DNA from: Ignavibacteria bacterium
GTDB lineage: Bacteria > Bacteroidota > Ignavibacteria > Ignavibacteriales > SURF-24
Direction of reading: 5' to 3'
Assembly (NCBI GenBank): GCA_025612245.1
Contig: JAAXKQ010000009.1
Coordinates: 100,567 to 164,566, forward strand
DNA length: 64,000 nt
The notes under the pieces are model-generated. The model had not been told where the DNA came from, did no database searches, and saw only the letters and a list, made by a program, of their open reading frames with translations. Positions 1-10,453 of the stretch are shown here, in pieces. The stretch's first letter is position 1. The number at the start of each line of letters is the position of its first letter. The position numbers were made by a program, and so were the translations under genes.

Positions 1-2
1 AT

Positions 3-500
3 ATGACAAACGTCCATCTGCTCATAGACAGGCGCAACTATAAGCTGGATCTGTATTCCGATACCGTCCTGGTAAAATCCTACAGGGCAGTTTTCGGCAG
101 AAACAACAATGGCCTGCGCAGGCCTTCGCTTGAGAGCCAGATTACTCCTGTTGGCAGTTACCAGATATGCGAGATTGACACTATTTCAGGATATCACAAG
201 TTCTTAAGGCTGAATTTCCCGAACTACAAGGATATCACAGAGGCCTATAAGGCCGGAATGATTACAGAAAGGGAATATGAAACATTCTATGACGAGCTTG
301 AAGCGGGTGGGTGCGCAAAATCTGCCGGCAAAAAATTCCCAAGAATTGGGATCCATGGTACCGGGAGGTTAAATTTTATCTTTAAGAATTTGCCATTTAC
401 ATTTAACTGGACTAACGGCTCTGTTGCTGTAAGCAATGAAAATATTGACGAAATCTATTCTGTAATAAAACCCGGGACTGAAGTTGACATTAAAAATTAA
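3..500 (+). CDS. L,D-transpeptidase (YkuD)-like protein, probable catalytic Cys replaced by Ser
   Basis: ORF with IHGTG and NWTNGSVAVSNENIDEIY, matching the YkuD family pattern (HG ... NWTxGCIAVSNxEIDEI) except C->S; close to the window edge. Confidence 0.75.
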   Translation: MTNVHLLIDRRNYKLDLYSDTVLVKSYRAVFGRNNNGLRRPSLESQITPVGSYQICEIDTISGYHKFLRLNFPNYKDITEAYKAGMITEREYETFYDELEAGGCAKSAGKKFPRIGIHGTGRLNFIFKNLPFTFNWTNGSVAVSNENIDEIYSVIKPGTEVDIKN

Positions 501-1137
501 ATTATCGCTAAAAGTAGCATCTTTTTTATTCCTTTCAATAATTCTTGCCTCGTGCGAGAAAAAAGAGACCCCAAAGCCACAGGTTCCTGTTGTTTCAGCC
601 GACTCGGCTAAGAAACTGGATAGGAAATTTGCCCGGGAAAGAGTAGGGCAGATATTGGGCACAAAGGTCAGCTTCTTTGAGGAAGGGAAGTTCCAGGAAG
701 ATTCCACCGCGGGTGTGGCTGCAGGTACCGAAAAGAATGACAAGACCAGCTGGGGAATCAGATTCTACTATTTCAAGAAAGCAAATAACGACTTAAATAA
801 ATCTTATGAAACCCCCTTATTAAAAGGGTCATTTTCTGAAAGTCTGGTTAAAAAAATAAAGCTTTCATCGGCAGACTACGAGATGCTTTATTACGATTCA
901 CAGGCCTATTTCATGGGAAGCGGTGGAGGCGAAATCTTCTCTTATATCGTGGATTTCAACAAAAACCAGGTTTACTATGCTCACTTTTTTACGGTGGAGA
1001 AACACCCTACTTCACTTTATTTGTCGCCTAATACGGACGTTAAAGAAATTAGAAATTTCTTCATCAGGCACTTCCAAAAGGATTATCCCGACCTGAAGAT
1101 AGTCAATAAGGATTATAACCTGGAAGATATATTTTAA
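484..1137 (+). CDS. hypothetical lipoprotein
   Basis: TTG-start ORF overlapping the previous gene; signal peptide with lipobox-like LASC. Confidence 0.6.
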   Translation: MTLKIKLSLKVASFLFLSIILASCEKKETPKPQVPVVSADSAKKLDRKFARERVGQILGTKVSFFEEGKFQEDSTAGVAAGTEKNDKTSWGIRFYYFKKANNDLNKSYETPLLKGSFSESLVKKIKLSSADYEMLYYDSQAYFMGSGGGEIFSYIVDFNKNQVYYAHFFTVEKHPTSLYLSPNTDVKEIRNFFIRHFQKDYPDLKIVNKDYNLEDIF

Positions 1138-1171
1138 GGAATAAAACAGAATTTTCAGAAACTGACATAAT

Positions 1172-3331
1172 ATGACCAGATACAAGATTTTGCTGCTTGC
1201 AATAGTCATTGCCGTTTCAGGCAACAACTTCCTGTTTGCACAGCAGGGCAGGGGCGAAGAGAACATTGAGCAATATGAGCTTGTCAGCATTGAATTCCAC
1301 GGAAACCAATCAATTCCAGGTTCGGTCCTTGAAACCATAATTTCTTCAAAGTCCACCCCGAACTGGTTTTATAAGCTTCTGCACAAGGTATCGGGCAGCC
1401 TGGGCCTTCCGCCCCAGTATTTTGACTCTCTTAAGATACCCGAGGACATGAAGGCGCTTGAGAAATACTACAGGGATAACGGTTTCTTTAAGGCCAGGTT
1501 CTCAAACGAGTACAACATAGACAAGGATAAAAAAGAAGCCACACTGATCTATTCCATCATAGAGGGTCCGGAGTTTAAGATCAGGAAATTTGGCTACCAG
1601 GGCCTTGATTCACTGCCGGTGGAATTCAGGCAGAAGATTGCAAGCGATTACTGGGTGGATACCACAAAACCATTCTCTAGGGGACTTGTTGAACAGGAGA
1701 CAAAGCCAGTAATAAGTTTTCTCAGGGATAATGGCTACATGCAGGCAGACGTCAATAAGCCAGAAGTATTTGTCTATACCGATTCCAATTTCGTGGATAT
1801 CAGGGTGGGCCTTACATCGGGCCGCCGCTACAAGGTAAATGCCCTTGAGGTTGAAAAAAAAGGCCCGGGCAAGGAATACGTGGAAGATACGCTCATTAAG
1901 AAGATCGTCAGCATTACACCCGGAGATTACTACAGTGCTGAGGAAAAGCAGAGGGCACAGGTAAGGCTTTACCGTACTAATCTTTTTTCCTCTGTGCTCA
2001 TAAGCGGATTTGTTCCCGATACGAATAAAAGCCTCGTTAACCTGAATATAACGGGTGACATAACGAAAATGAACGATCTTTCACCTGAAATTATTATTAA
2101 TAACCAGGAAAGCGCCTTTAACGTAGGTCTTGGCACTACCTATACAAGGAAGAATTTCCTTGGCAATGCTCGTACATTTACACTCGGGGGCAGCTTTGCC
2201 GTGCAGGATGTGTTTAACGTCAATTACAGCAAAATATTCGGCTTTGTGACATCAATACGCGATACGTCGATTTTAGGGTACGTTGACCTCCGCGCATCCG
2301 TTGAGCAGCCTTTCCTTTTTGACCGTAAGATCTCGAGCAAGCTTGAAGGTTACTTTACCATCAACAAGCAGAAACAGTACAGGTCGCTCATCTACGGAAC
2401 CAAGATCAGCCTTGATTTTGAACTTCCCAGAAATGTTTACATAAATTCGCTGGTTACCTATTACCAGGCTGAAAGGACAATAGATAATCTTCTGGAAGAC
2501 TATGTAAGGACCGTAATAAGGAACAATGCCGCTTCCACTGACGTTCCTTTAACTCCGGCAGAAGAGGATTCAATTGTCAGCAACCTGCGCAGCTCCAGAA
2601 ACATTACCTCTATTATAGGAGCCGATATAGGGGCGAACAAGACGAACGACATTATGTTCCCAACCAAGGGATACAATTTATCCCTGACCCTTGAGGAAGG
2701 AAATCTCCTTCCATCAATTTTCAAAAGACTGGGTGCAGATTACATTAACGTCAGGTCGCAGTTTTACCGCCTGCAGACCACGGTTTCTTATTTCCCTAAT
2801 GTCTATAATTCGCCTGTAGACGCGTTTGGCATTAAATTCAGGCTGGGTTACCTTCAGACTTATCAGGGAACGAAAAATGACGTTCCATTAAACAGGTTCT
2901 TTTCGGCAGGAGGATCCAACTCAGTGCGCGGCTGGCGAGCAAGGCAACTGATACCAAAGGCTGCAAACATCCCCATACTTACCGCAGCGGATTTTCAAAA
3001 CCTGTTTTTGCGCAACATTCCCCTTGGCGGCACTTTTCTCATGGAAGGCTCCTTTGAAACGAGGAACCGCATCATAGGCAGCCTCGGCAGCGCGGCCTTT
3101 ATTGACTATGGTAACACATTTACAGGTTATAACAGCTTCAGCTTTAATCAGCTTGCAGTAGCCGTAGGCCTGGGCCTGAGGTATTACTCTTCCTTTGCCC
3201 CAATAAGGGTGGACATAGGCCTTAAGGCATACGACCCCTATGAGAGGAAGGCTTTTATGAACCTTTACCGGAACCAGCACTTTTTCCAGAATTACATAGA
3301 AATCCACTTCGGAATCGGGGAGGCTTTCTAG
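1172..3331 (+). CDS. BamA/TamA-like outer membrane protein (POTRA plus Omp85 barrel)
   Basis: Signal peptide, POTRA-like repeats, C-terminal GGSNSVRGWRARQL motif typical of Omp85 proteins. Confidence 0.88.
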   Translation: MTRYKILLLAIVIAVSGNNFLFAQQGRGEENIEQYELVSIEFHGNQSIPGSVLETIISSKSTPNWFYKLLHKVSGSLGLPPQYFDSLKIPEDMKALEKYYRDNGFFKARFSNEYNIDKDKKEATLIYSIIEGPEFKIRKFGYQGLDSLPVEFRQKIASDYWVDTTKPFSRGLVEQETKPVISFLRDNGYMQADVNKPEVFVYTDSNFVDIRVGLTSGRRYKVNALEVEKKGPGKEYVEDTLIKKIVSITPGDYYSAEEKQRAQVRLYRTNLFSSVLISGFVPDTNKSLVNLNITGDITKMNDLSPEIIINNQESAFNVGLGTTYTRKNFLGNARTFTLGGSFAVQDVFNVNYSKIFGFVTSIRDTSILGYVDLRASVEQPFLFDRKISSKLEGYFTINKQKQYRSLIYGTKISLDFELPRNVYINSLVTYYQAERTIDNLLEDYVRTVIRNNAASTDVPLTPAEEDSIVSNLRSSRNITSIIGADIGANKTNDIMFPTKGYNLSLTLEEGNLLPSIFKRLGADYINVRSQFYRLQTTVSYFPNVYNSPVDAFGIKFRLGYLQTYQGTKNDVPLNRFFSAGGSNSVRGWRARQLIPKAANIPILTAADFQNLFLRNIPLGGTFLMEGSFETRNRIIGSLGSAAFIDYGNTFTGYNSFSFNQLAVAVGLGLRYYSSFAPIRVDIGLKAYDPYERKAFMNLYRNQHFFQNYIEIHFGIGEAF

Positions 3332-3430
3332 GCCCGAAAACGGGGGCTTAATTGCGTTCGGGGCTATTTATAAGTTGTTAAACTTAGGAATTTTAACTAA
3401 TTTATTGAACTAAATTTTTAGGATTTTTCG

Positions 3431-4306
3431 ATGATTTCCAGTATGACCGGGTTTGGCAAAGGTACAGCCCAGAATAATCATGTTAACGTAGAAGCCGAAA
3501 TAAAGAGCGTCAACAGCAGGTACCTCGAGGTATCCTTAAAGCTGCCGAAAAACCTGCAGAGCAAGGAATACGAGATAAGGGAGCTCATAAGGAGCAGGAT
3601 AAAAAGGGGGAAAATTATACTGAACGTTCAGGTAAAGAAAAACGGTCTGGTAAATGAAAAACCCTCGCTCGATAAAGAAGGTGTTGAGTATGCGGTTAAA
3701 TTCCTGAAGGAGCTGAAAAAGACCGCAAAGCTGAAGGATAAGATTACGCTTGAACAGCTTCTGACGTTTCAGGACCTTTTTTCATCCGATATGAGCGATG
3801 AGCTGGAAAGTGAATTCCAGCTGGTCCGTGAGGCCATTGAAGCCTCAATTGGTGAGCTTCTGACGATGAGAAACAAGGAAGGCGAGGAACTGTCAAAAGA
3901 CCTTGCAATGCGCATAAATAACATACAGCAGACTGTATCGATCATTGAAGAGCTTAGCAAGAACAGCGCTCAGGAAAATTTTGAGAAAATGAAGGAAAGG
4001 GCCAGGCAGCTTCTTGGAGACATTTCCGCATACACAGACAGGCTGGAAATGGAGCTCGCAATTCTGGTGGATAAAGCCGACATTACGGAAGAATGCGTAA
4101 GGCTGAGAAGTCATGCAAAGTTTTTCCTGGAAAGCTTGAAGCAGAGCGCCGAGGTTGGCCGCAAGCTTAATTTCCTCTGCCAGGAAATTAACCGTGAAGC
4201 CAACACGATAGGCAGCAAAACACTTTCTACGGAAATATCTCACTACACGGTTTATATAAAGGAAGAACTCGAAAGGATCCGCGAGCAAATTCAAAATATT
4301 GAGTAA
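3431..4306 (+). CDS. YicC family protein (putative endoribonuclease)
   Basis: MISSMTGFGKG start and C-terminal REANTIGSK...IKEELERIREQIQNIE. Confidence 0.93.
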   Translation: MISSMTGFGKGTAQNNHVNVEAEIKSVNSRYLEVSLKLPKNLQSKEYEIRELIRSRIKRGKIILNVQVKKNGLVNEKPSLDKEGVEYAVKFLKELKKTAKLKDKITLEQLLTFQDLFSSDMSDELESEFQLVREAIEASIGELLTMRNKEGEELSKDLAMRINNIQQTVSIIEELSKNSAQENFEKMKERARQLLGDISAYTDRLEMELAILVDKADITEECVRLRSHAKFFLESLKQSAEVGRKLNFLCQEINREANTIGSKTLSTEISHYTVYIKEELERIREQIQNIE

Positions 4307-4324
4307 TTCAAAACCGAGTGCTAA

Positions 4325-4906
4325 TTGACTGATAACAAAGGATGTATTATTGTAGTTTCCGCTCCGAGTGGAGCCGGAAAGACCACGATTGTTAAAAATG
4401 TACTGAAATCTTTCCCTGAGATAATCTTTTCAATTTCTGCCACAACCAGAAAGAAAAGAGAAAGTGAAACAAATGGCGTTGAGTATTTTTTTATTTCAGA
4501 GGAAGAATTTCTTCAGAAAATACGCGATGACGAGTTTATAGAGTGGGAAAAGTTCTACGATTACTATTATGGCTCGTTAAAAAGCTTTGTTAATGAGAAC
4601 GTTGAGAAGGGAAACTGTGTTCTGTTTGAAGTAGACGTTAAAGGCGCCCTCAACATAAAAAAGATTTATCCCGGGGCGGCTATGATTTATATTATGCCTC
4701 CAAGCCTTGAGGAGCTGAAAAAACGCCTTAGCAACAGAATGACTGAAACGAAAGAGGATTTAAAGAAGAGGCTGGACAGGGCCGAGATGGAACTGGGCCT
4801 TAAAGATGAGTTTGACTATATTGTAATTAACGATGAACTGGAAACGGCAATTTCTGAAGTAAAAGAGATAATAAAGAACAAAATAAATAAAGAGGAGAAA
4901 ATCTGA
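4325..4906 (+). CDS. gmk: guanylate kinase
   Basis: P-loop SAPSGAGKTT, ISATTRKKRESETNGVEYFF; TTG start. Confidence 0.95.
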   Translation: MTDNKGCIIVVSAPSGAGKTTIVKNVLKSFPEIIFSISATTRKKRESETNGVEYFFISEEEFLQKIRDDEFIEWEKFYDYYYGSLKSFVNENVEKGNCVLFEVDVKGALNIKKIYPGAAMIYIMPPSLEELKKRLSNRMTETKEDLKKRLDRAEMELGLKDEFDYIVINDELETAISEVKEIIKNKINKEEKI

Positions 4907-5196
4907 TGGGAATACAGCCTATTGATTTGCGCAAACTTGACGAAAAAACGGCAAATACTTATGAAGCCGTAATTGTTGCGGCAAAAGAAGGTAGAAGAGT
5001 TAACGAAGAAACCAGACTGGAATACAACTCCCTGGTTAATACAATACCCTCAAAAGGTATTGATGACGACAGTGAAGACATTGAAAACCCCGATCAGCTG
5101 AAGATTTCTCTGGAATTTGAAAAAAGACCCAAACCGCATCTTCAGGCTCTTAATGAACTGCTGAAGGGAAAAATTGAATACCGCTATAAATCCTGA
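4906..5196 (+). CDS. rpoZ: DNA-directed RNA polymerase omega subunit (Rpb6/RpoZ)
   Basis: Small protein with NTYEAVIVAAKEGRRVNEE pattern, between gmk and coaBC. Confidence 0.85.
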   Translation: MGIQPIDLRKLDEKTANTYEAVIVAAKEGRRVNEETRLEYNSLVNTIPSKGIDDDSEDIENPDQLKISLEFEKRPKPHLQALNELLKGKIEYRYKS

Positions 5197-5201
5197 CAAA
5201 A

Positions 5202-6404
5202 ATGGACAGTTTTTTTTCGGGTAAAAAAATCATTCTGGGCGTTACGGGCGGGATTGCAGCTTACAAATCCTGCCTCTTAGCCCGACTTTTAGTTAAGCTT
5301 GGAGCGGAAGTAAGAGTTATCATGACTCCTTCCGCTCTTGAGTTTGTAACCCCCCTTACATTTTCCACGCTTACCGGCAACGAGGTAATTGTAAACATTT
5401 TTCCGGAGACACAGAAAAACGGCGTAAGCCTTAAGACCTGGCACATTGAATATGCGCTCTGGGCCGACCTGATGATAATTGCTCCTCTTACGGTAAATTC
5501 GCTTGCTAAAATTGTGCATGGATTTGCCGATAATGCTCTTACGACGGTCGTTGCTGCCTTAAGATGCCCCCTGGTTGCGGCTCCTGCGGCGGATGTGGAC
5601 ATGTACAACAATAAAGTTACGCAGGAGAACCTGAAAATCTTGAAGGCCATGGCCTACATTGTGGAGCCTGAAGAAGGCTTCCTTGCAAGCGGGCTTAGCG
5701 GACTTGGGAGAATGGCCGAGCCGGAGAAGATACTGGAGGCTTCGGAGCTGGTTTTAGCTGGATTTTCTAAGGACCTTGAAGGGAAAAATATTCTTGTAAC
5801 GGCTGGGCCAACATATGAGGACATTGATCCCGTGAGGTTTATTGGCAACCGTTCTTCGGGGAAAATGGGCTTCCAGATTGCAAAAGCTGCCAGCCTGAGG
5901 GGCGCCAGGGTGACACTCGTTTCGGGGCCAACGGCAGAGACGGCTTACCCCGGAATAAAGCAGCTCAAGGTAAGAAGCGCCGCTGAGATGAAGAAAGCAG
6001 TCGATAAGAACCTCAGCGAAAGCGACATCCTTGTCATGGCTGCCGCTGTTGCCGACTACCGTCCGGAGAGTGTGGCGGCAAAAAAGATTAAAAAAGAAGA
6101 AAACATAAAATCGATAGAGCTTACAAAGACAGAGGACATTCTGGGCTCTATTGAAAAGGGTGATAAAAAGATCGTTGGCTTTGCGCTTGAAACCGACAAC
6201 GAATTCGGCAATGCAAAAGACAAGTTGACGAGAAAAAAACTGGATATGATAGTGCTGAATTCCTTAAAGGATAAAAGCGCTGGTTTTGAGTTCGATACGA
6301 ACAAGGTTACAATTATCACCAAAGAAGGCAAAATAAAAGAATACCCTCTCATGAGTAAATTCTTAACAGCTAATTATATCCTTTCAGAAATAAGCGAACT
6401 TTAG
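5202..6404 (+). CDS. coaBC: bifunctional phosphopantothenoylcysteine decarboxylase/phosphopantothenate-cysteine ligase
   Basis: [45 protein letters not shown]. Confidence 0.96.
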   Translation: MDSFFSGKKIILGVTGGIAAYKSCLLARLLVKLGAEVRVIMTPSALEFVTPLTFSTLTGNEVIVNIFPETQKNGVSLKTWHIEYALWADLMIIAPLTVNSLAKIVHGFADNALTTVVAALRCPLVAAPAADVDMYNNKVTQENLKILKAMAYIVEPEEGFLASGLSGLGRMAEPEKILEASELVLAGFSKDLEGKNILVTAGPTYEDIDPVRFIGNRSSGKMGFQIAKAASLRGARVTLVSGPTAETAYPGIKQLKVRSAAEMKKAVDKNLSESDILVMAAAVADYRPESVAAKKIKKEENIKSIELTKTEDILGSIEKGDKKIVGFALETDNEFGNAKDKLTRKKLDMIVLNSLKDKSAGFEFDTNKVTIITKEGKIKEYPLMSKFLTANYILSEISEL

Positions 6405-6408
6405 TAAA

Positions 6409-7155
6409 TTGGTTGAACAAAGCATTCAGAAATTAATTGAAGCATTAAAGGATCAGGATTCCATTTTCGGGCCCCTTATGTTTGAAAACAGGAGGTTTGA
6501 GAAAATTGACCCGGATCTGTGGGCTGAAGCATTAGAAGACCGTGCAGACGGGGAGGATAGTATGGAAAATGAACTGGACAAAGAGGGATTCATTCACGCC
6601 AGGAATTTAACAGAGTTACAAGGCTTCATGCTGGAATGCCACAAGTGCCCGCTTGAAAAGACACGCACCAACCTGGTATTCGGTTCCGGCAATCCCAAGG
6701 CAAAGGTAATGGTTATCGGTGAAGCCCCCGGTGCAGAAGAGGACCTGCAGGGAAAGCCCTTTGTAGGGCGGGCAGGAAAACTTCTGACGGATATTCTTGC
6801 GGCAATAAAGTTTTCAAGAGACGAAGTATATATAACCAACATACTCAAATGCCGACCTCCCGGAAACAGGAACCCTCTGCCAAGTGAAATGGAAGTTTGC
6901 ATTCCATACCTTCACAGGCAGATAGAAATGATAAAGCCAAAGCTGATTTTGTGCCTGGGCCTCATATCGGCCTCAGGGCTGTTGAACCTGAAACTTTCGC
7001 TGGGGAAAATGAGGGGGAACATTTACGAGCTCGGTAATGCGAAAGTAATGGTAACTTATCATCCTGCAGCACTCCTGAGAAACCCCCAGTGGAAAAGGCT
7101 TGCCTGGGAGGATGTTCAGAAATTCAGGAAATTATACGATGATATGGTGGGGTAA
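6409..7155 (+). CDS. type 4/5 uracil-DNA glycosylase (Fe-S)
   Basis: VIGEAPGAEEDLQGKPFVGRAGKLL, CRPPGNRNP, YHPAALLRNP. Confidence 0.93.
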   Translation: MVEQSIQKLIEALKDQDSIFGPLMFENRRFEKIDPDLWAEALEDRADGEDSMENELDKEGFIHARNLTELQGFMLECHKCPLEKTRTNLVFGSGNPKAKVMVIGEAPGAEEDLQGKPFVGRAGKLLTDILAAIKFSRDEVYITNILKCRPPGNRNPLPSEMEVCIPYLHRQIEMIKPKLILCLGLISASGLLNLKLSLGKMRGNIYELGNAKVMVTYHPAALLRNPQWKRLAWEDVQKFRKLYDDMVG

Positions 7156-7166
7156 TTAAAAATTAT

Positions 7167-8612
7167 ATGAGTAAGACGAAAAAAGAAACCACGGAAGACA
7201 TTAATATAAGTGCACTCCAGAGTGCCTCTGTAAAGCCGCCTTCGGCGCCGGAGGTGGAGATGGCCGTTCTGGGTGCAATGATGATAGAAAAAGAAGCGGT
7301 TCCAAAAGGAATTGAGCTTCTTACGCCTGAGGCTTTTTATGTCAAGCAGCACAAGCTTATTTTTGAAGCCATCCAGTCGCTCTTTGAAGCCAATGAGCCT
7401 GTTGATACGGTAACGCTTTATGAAGAGCTGAAGAAAAAAGGGCAGATCGAGGAAGCAGGCGGGGCAGTGTACCTAAGCCGCCTGTCGCAGAATATTTCTT
7501 CAGCGGCAAATATTGAGTATCACGCCAAGATAGTGCTGGAAAAGCACATATTAAGGGGTCTTATTACGGCTTCAATGGAAATTGCGCAAAGTGCCTACGA
7601 AGGGAGTGAAGACGCCTTCGACCTTCTTGACAGGGCCGAGCGCCAGATCTTTGAGATCACGGAAGCCCACATGAAAAAGTCTTATTCGCAGATGAATAAG
7701 GCCGTAATTGAGGCGATGGAGTACATTGAACTTATACATTCCAAGAAACACCAGCAGTTTGCAGTTCCAACCGGGTTCTATCAGCTGGACGATATGCTTG
7801 GCGGATTCCAGAAGTCGGATCTCATAATTATTGCAGCCCGCCCTTCAATGGGTAAAACGGCTTTTGCTCTTTCACTTGCGCGCAACGCCGCCGTGGATCA
7901 CAAGGTGCCCGTGGCTATATTCAGCCTTGAAATGGCTACCATACAGATGGTTATCCGTATGATATGCTCCGAGGCCAGGCTTAATGCCCATCTGGTAAGA
8001 ACCGGAAAGCTGCCAAACGAGGAAGGCCCCAAGCTCAGCCGTAACATACACAAGCTCAGCGAGGCTCCGATATTTATTGACGACTCCCCAAGCCAGACGA
8101 TTCTTGAAATAAGGGCCAAATGCAGAAGACTCAAAGCAGAGAAAAAGCTCGGTCTTATTATGATAGATTACCTTCAGCTTATGAACGCGTCTTCCAAGAT
8201 GGAAAGCCGTGAAAGGGAAATTTCACACATATCCAGGTCCTTAAAAGCCCTGGCAAAGGAGCTTAATATACCTGTAATTGCCCTTGCTCAGCTTAACCGT
8301 GCCGTGGAATCAAGAAACGATAAAAGGCCGATGCTTTCGGATTTGCGTGAATCGGGTTCTATTGAACAGGATGCCGACGTTGTTATGTTTATTCACCGTC
8401 CCGAGTACTATGGCATGAAGCAGGACGCCGACGGCAACAGTCTTGAAGGTGTAGCTGAAATTATCGTGGGAAAACAGAGAAACGGTCCTACGGGCGACGT
8501 AAGACTGAAGTTCTTTAAGGATTATGCGCGTTTTGAAAATCTGGAACTTGTCAGACATATTGAAGAAGCAAACCAACAACCAACTACAATTGAGGAAGAT
8601 TATCCGATATGA
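7167..8612 (+). CDS. dnaB: replicative DNA helicase DnaB
   Basis: N-terminal PPSAPEVEMAVLGAMM, Walker A ARPSMGKTAFAL, IMIDYLQLM, LSDLRESGSIEQDADVV. Confidence 0.97.
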   Translation: MSKTKKETTEDINISALQSASVKPPSAPEVEMAVLGAMMIEKEAVPKGIELLTPEAFYVKQHKLIFEAIQSLFEANEPVDTVTLYEELKKKGQIEEAGGAVYLSRLSQNISSAANIEYHAKIVLEKHILRGLITASMEIAQSAYEGSEDAFDLLDRAERQIFEITEAHMKKSYSQMNKAVIEAMEYIELIHSKKHQQFAVPTGFYQLDDMLGGFQKSDLIIIAARPSMGKTAFALSLARNAAVDHKVPVAIFSLEMATIQMVIRMICSEARLNAHLVRTGKLPNEEGPKLSRNIHKLSEAPIFIDDSPSQTILEIRAKCRRLKAEKKLGLIMIDYLQLMNASSKMESREREISHISRSLKALAKELNIPVIALAQLNRAVESRNDKRPMLSDLRESGSIEQDADVVMFIHRPEYYGMKQDADGNSLEGVAEIIVGKQRNGPTGDVRLKFFKDYARFENLELVRHIEEANQQPTTIEEDYPI

Positions 8613-9466
8613 TGAAATTATTTACATTTTTAGCCGTTATGCTATCAGTTACAACAATGTCGTTTTCACAGACAATTTACACACAGAAAGACAAAGAAAT
8701 CTGCAAGGAAAAGTTTACGCTTGCAGTTGAAAAAGATCTGAACAAAAAGCCGATAAACGATGTGATAGCAGAAATCGGCAAGAGCTTCCTGGGCCTAAAC
8801 TATGAAGCACATACGCTTGAAAGGGAAGGAGACGAGAGGCTGGTGATACACCTTACCGGGCTTGACTGCACTACTTTTCTTGAAAATGCGCTCGTTTTTT
8901 CAAGGTGCATAAAAAGCGGCAAAACCTCGTTTGAAGATTACCAGAATGAGCTTACAAAAGTCAGATACAGGGAAGGAAAGCTTGACGGATATCCTTCCAG
9001 GCTGCATTATTTTTCGGACTGGATTTTCGACAACAATGCAAAAGGTATCGTAAAGGACGTAACAAAAGAAATTGGCGGAAAGCCTTATAACAAGACGATC
9101 AACTTTATGACCAAAAACCGCAGCGAGTACGCTCAGATCAGCAAGAATGAGAAATTCTTTAATGCCATAAAAGACGCCGAGGCCAGGATCAACTCAAGGA
9201 AATATTACTACATTCCGAAAGAAGACATAAAGAATGTTGAAAGCAGGATCAAGAACGGCTACCTCATAGCAATTACAAGCGGCCTTGAAGGAATGGATAT
9301 AGCCCACGTAGGAATTGCGGTTAAGCTTGATGACGGAAGGATTCATTTTCTGCATGCCCCGATCGTAGGTTCAAAGGTTCAGATTACGGATAAGCCCCTT
9401 GCAGACTACCTCATGAAAAATAAAAAGCAGACGGGCATAATGGTTCTTCAGCCCATTGAGCCGTAA
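8609..9466 (+). CDS. DUF1460 / N-acetylmuramoyl-L-alanine amidase-like secreted protein
   Basis: Signal peptide; LDCTTFLENAL and HVGIAVKLDDGRIHFLHA motifs. Confidence 0.8.
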   Translation: MMKLFTFLAVMLSVTTMSFSQTIYTQKDKEICKEKFTLAVEKDLNKKPINDVIAEIGKSFLGLNYEAHTLEREGDERLVIHLTGLDCTTFLENALVFSRCIKSGKTSFEDYQNELTKVRYREGKLDGYPSRLHYFSDWIFDNNAKGIVKDVTKEIGGKPYNKTINFMTKNRSEYAQISKNEKFFNAIKDAEARINSRKYYYIPKEDIKNVESRIKNGYLIAITSGLEGMDIAHVGIAVKLDDGRIHFLHAPIVGSKVQITDKPLADYLMKNKKQTGIMVLQPIEP

Positions 9467-9485
9467 AACAAAATGACTTTATGCT

Positions 9486-9522
9486 AAAAATCCGGTTTCA
9501 GGACCTCTGAGACCGGATTTTT
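9486..9522. terminator. bidirectional intrinsic terminator between convergent genes
   Basis: aaaaatccggtttca-ggacctc-tgagaccggattttt, flanked by A and T runs. Confidence 0.85.
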
Positions 9523-9549
9523 TGTTTTTAAGCGAATTTTTGATGAAAG

Positions 9550-10413
9550 CTACTTTTTGCTAAGGCTGAGGAGGGTTTCTATATTCTTCAGATCCTCGAG
9601 CTGTTCTTTTGAATCCTTCGGGGTCTCAAGTATCTTGGGGACGTTCTCAAGCCTCGTGTCGTTCATGATATTCCTGAAGCCTTCCAGGCCAATAAAGCCC
9701 TCGCCAATATGCGTATGGCGGTCGACACGGCTTCCGAGCTCCTTTTTAGAGTCGTTCATATGAATGCAGCTTAAGAGGTCAAGGCCTATGATTGCGTCAA
9801 ACTCCTTCATTGTATCTTCATATGCTTTTTCGCTTCTAAGGTCGTAGCCTGCCGCAAAAATGTGTGCCGTATCGATGCAGACCCTCATCCTGTCTTTATC
9901 TTCCACGCCGTCTATAATTATTCTTATTTCCTCAAACCGGCTTCCGAGAGTTGAACCCTGTCCTGCCGTCAGCTCCAGCATGCTTTTAACCTTAAAGTTC
10001 TGGGTCCTTTCATGTGCAGCGTTAAGCGAATCGATGATGGTCTTAAGTCCGTCCTCTACGCCGCGTCCGGTGTGAGCGCCGGGGTGGAAGTTAAGGGATT
10101 CAATCCCAAGTTTTTCGCAGCGCTCAAGTTCCTCAACAAAGGCGTCAACTGACTTTTTTAAGAGATCATCCTTACTGGCACAAAGATTAATAAGATAAGA
10201 ATCGTGGGCGATTACGGGTGAAATTTTTGTTTTACTAAGTTTATTTTTATAATTTTCAATTGTTTGTTCGCTGAGCGGTCCGTCGCTCCAGCGGTTGCCG
10301 TTTTTGGTAAATATCTGCATTGTCCGGAAGTTAAGCTTTCCTGCCAGGTCCACGGCTTTATCAACTCCGCCGGCAATTGAAGTATGTGCACCAAGTATAT
10401 GGTTAATTTTCAT
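9550..10413 (-). CDS. nfo: deoxyribonuclease IV (endonuclease IV)
   Basis: GAHTSIAGG, NFHPGAHTG, CIDTAHIFAAGYD, HMNDSK. Confidence 0.95.
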   Translation of the reverse strand: MKINHILGAHTSIAGGVDKAVDLAGKLNFRTMQIFTKNGNRWSDGPLSEQTIENYKNKLSKTKISPVIAHDSYLINLCASKDDLLKKSVDAFVEELERCEKLGIESLNFHPGAHTGRGVEDGLKTIIDSLNAAHERTQNFKVKSMLELTAGQGSTLGSRFEEIRIIIDGVEDKDRMRVCIDTAHIFAAGYDLRSEKAYEDTMKEFDAIIGLDLLSCIHMNDSKKELGSRVDRHTHIGEGFIGLEGFRNIMNDTRLENVPKILETPKDSKEQLEDLKNIETLLSLSKK

Positions 10414-10453
10414 GCGATAGTTTAAATATTTTTATTTGTAACAAATAAGTTGT

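Noticed and set aside
8524-8730. 68-aa ORF spanning the dnaB/DUF1460 junction
   Set aside because: Alternate frame over two supported genes.
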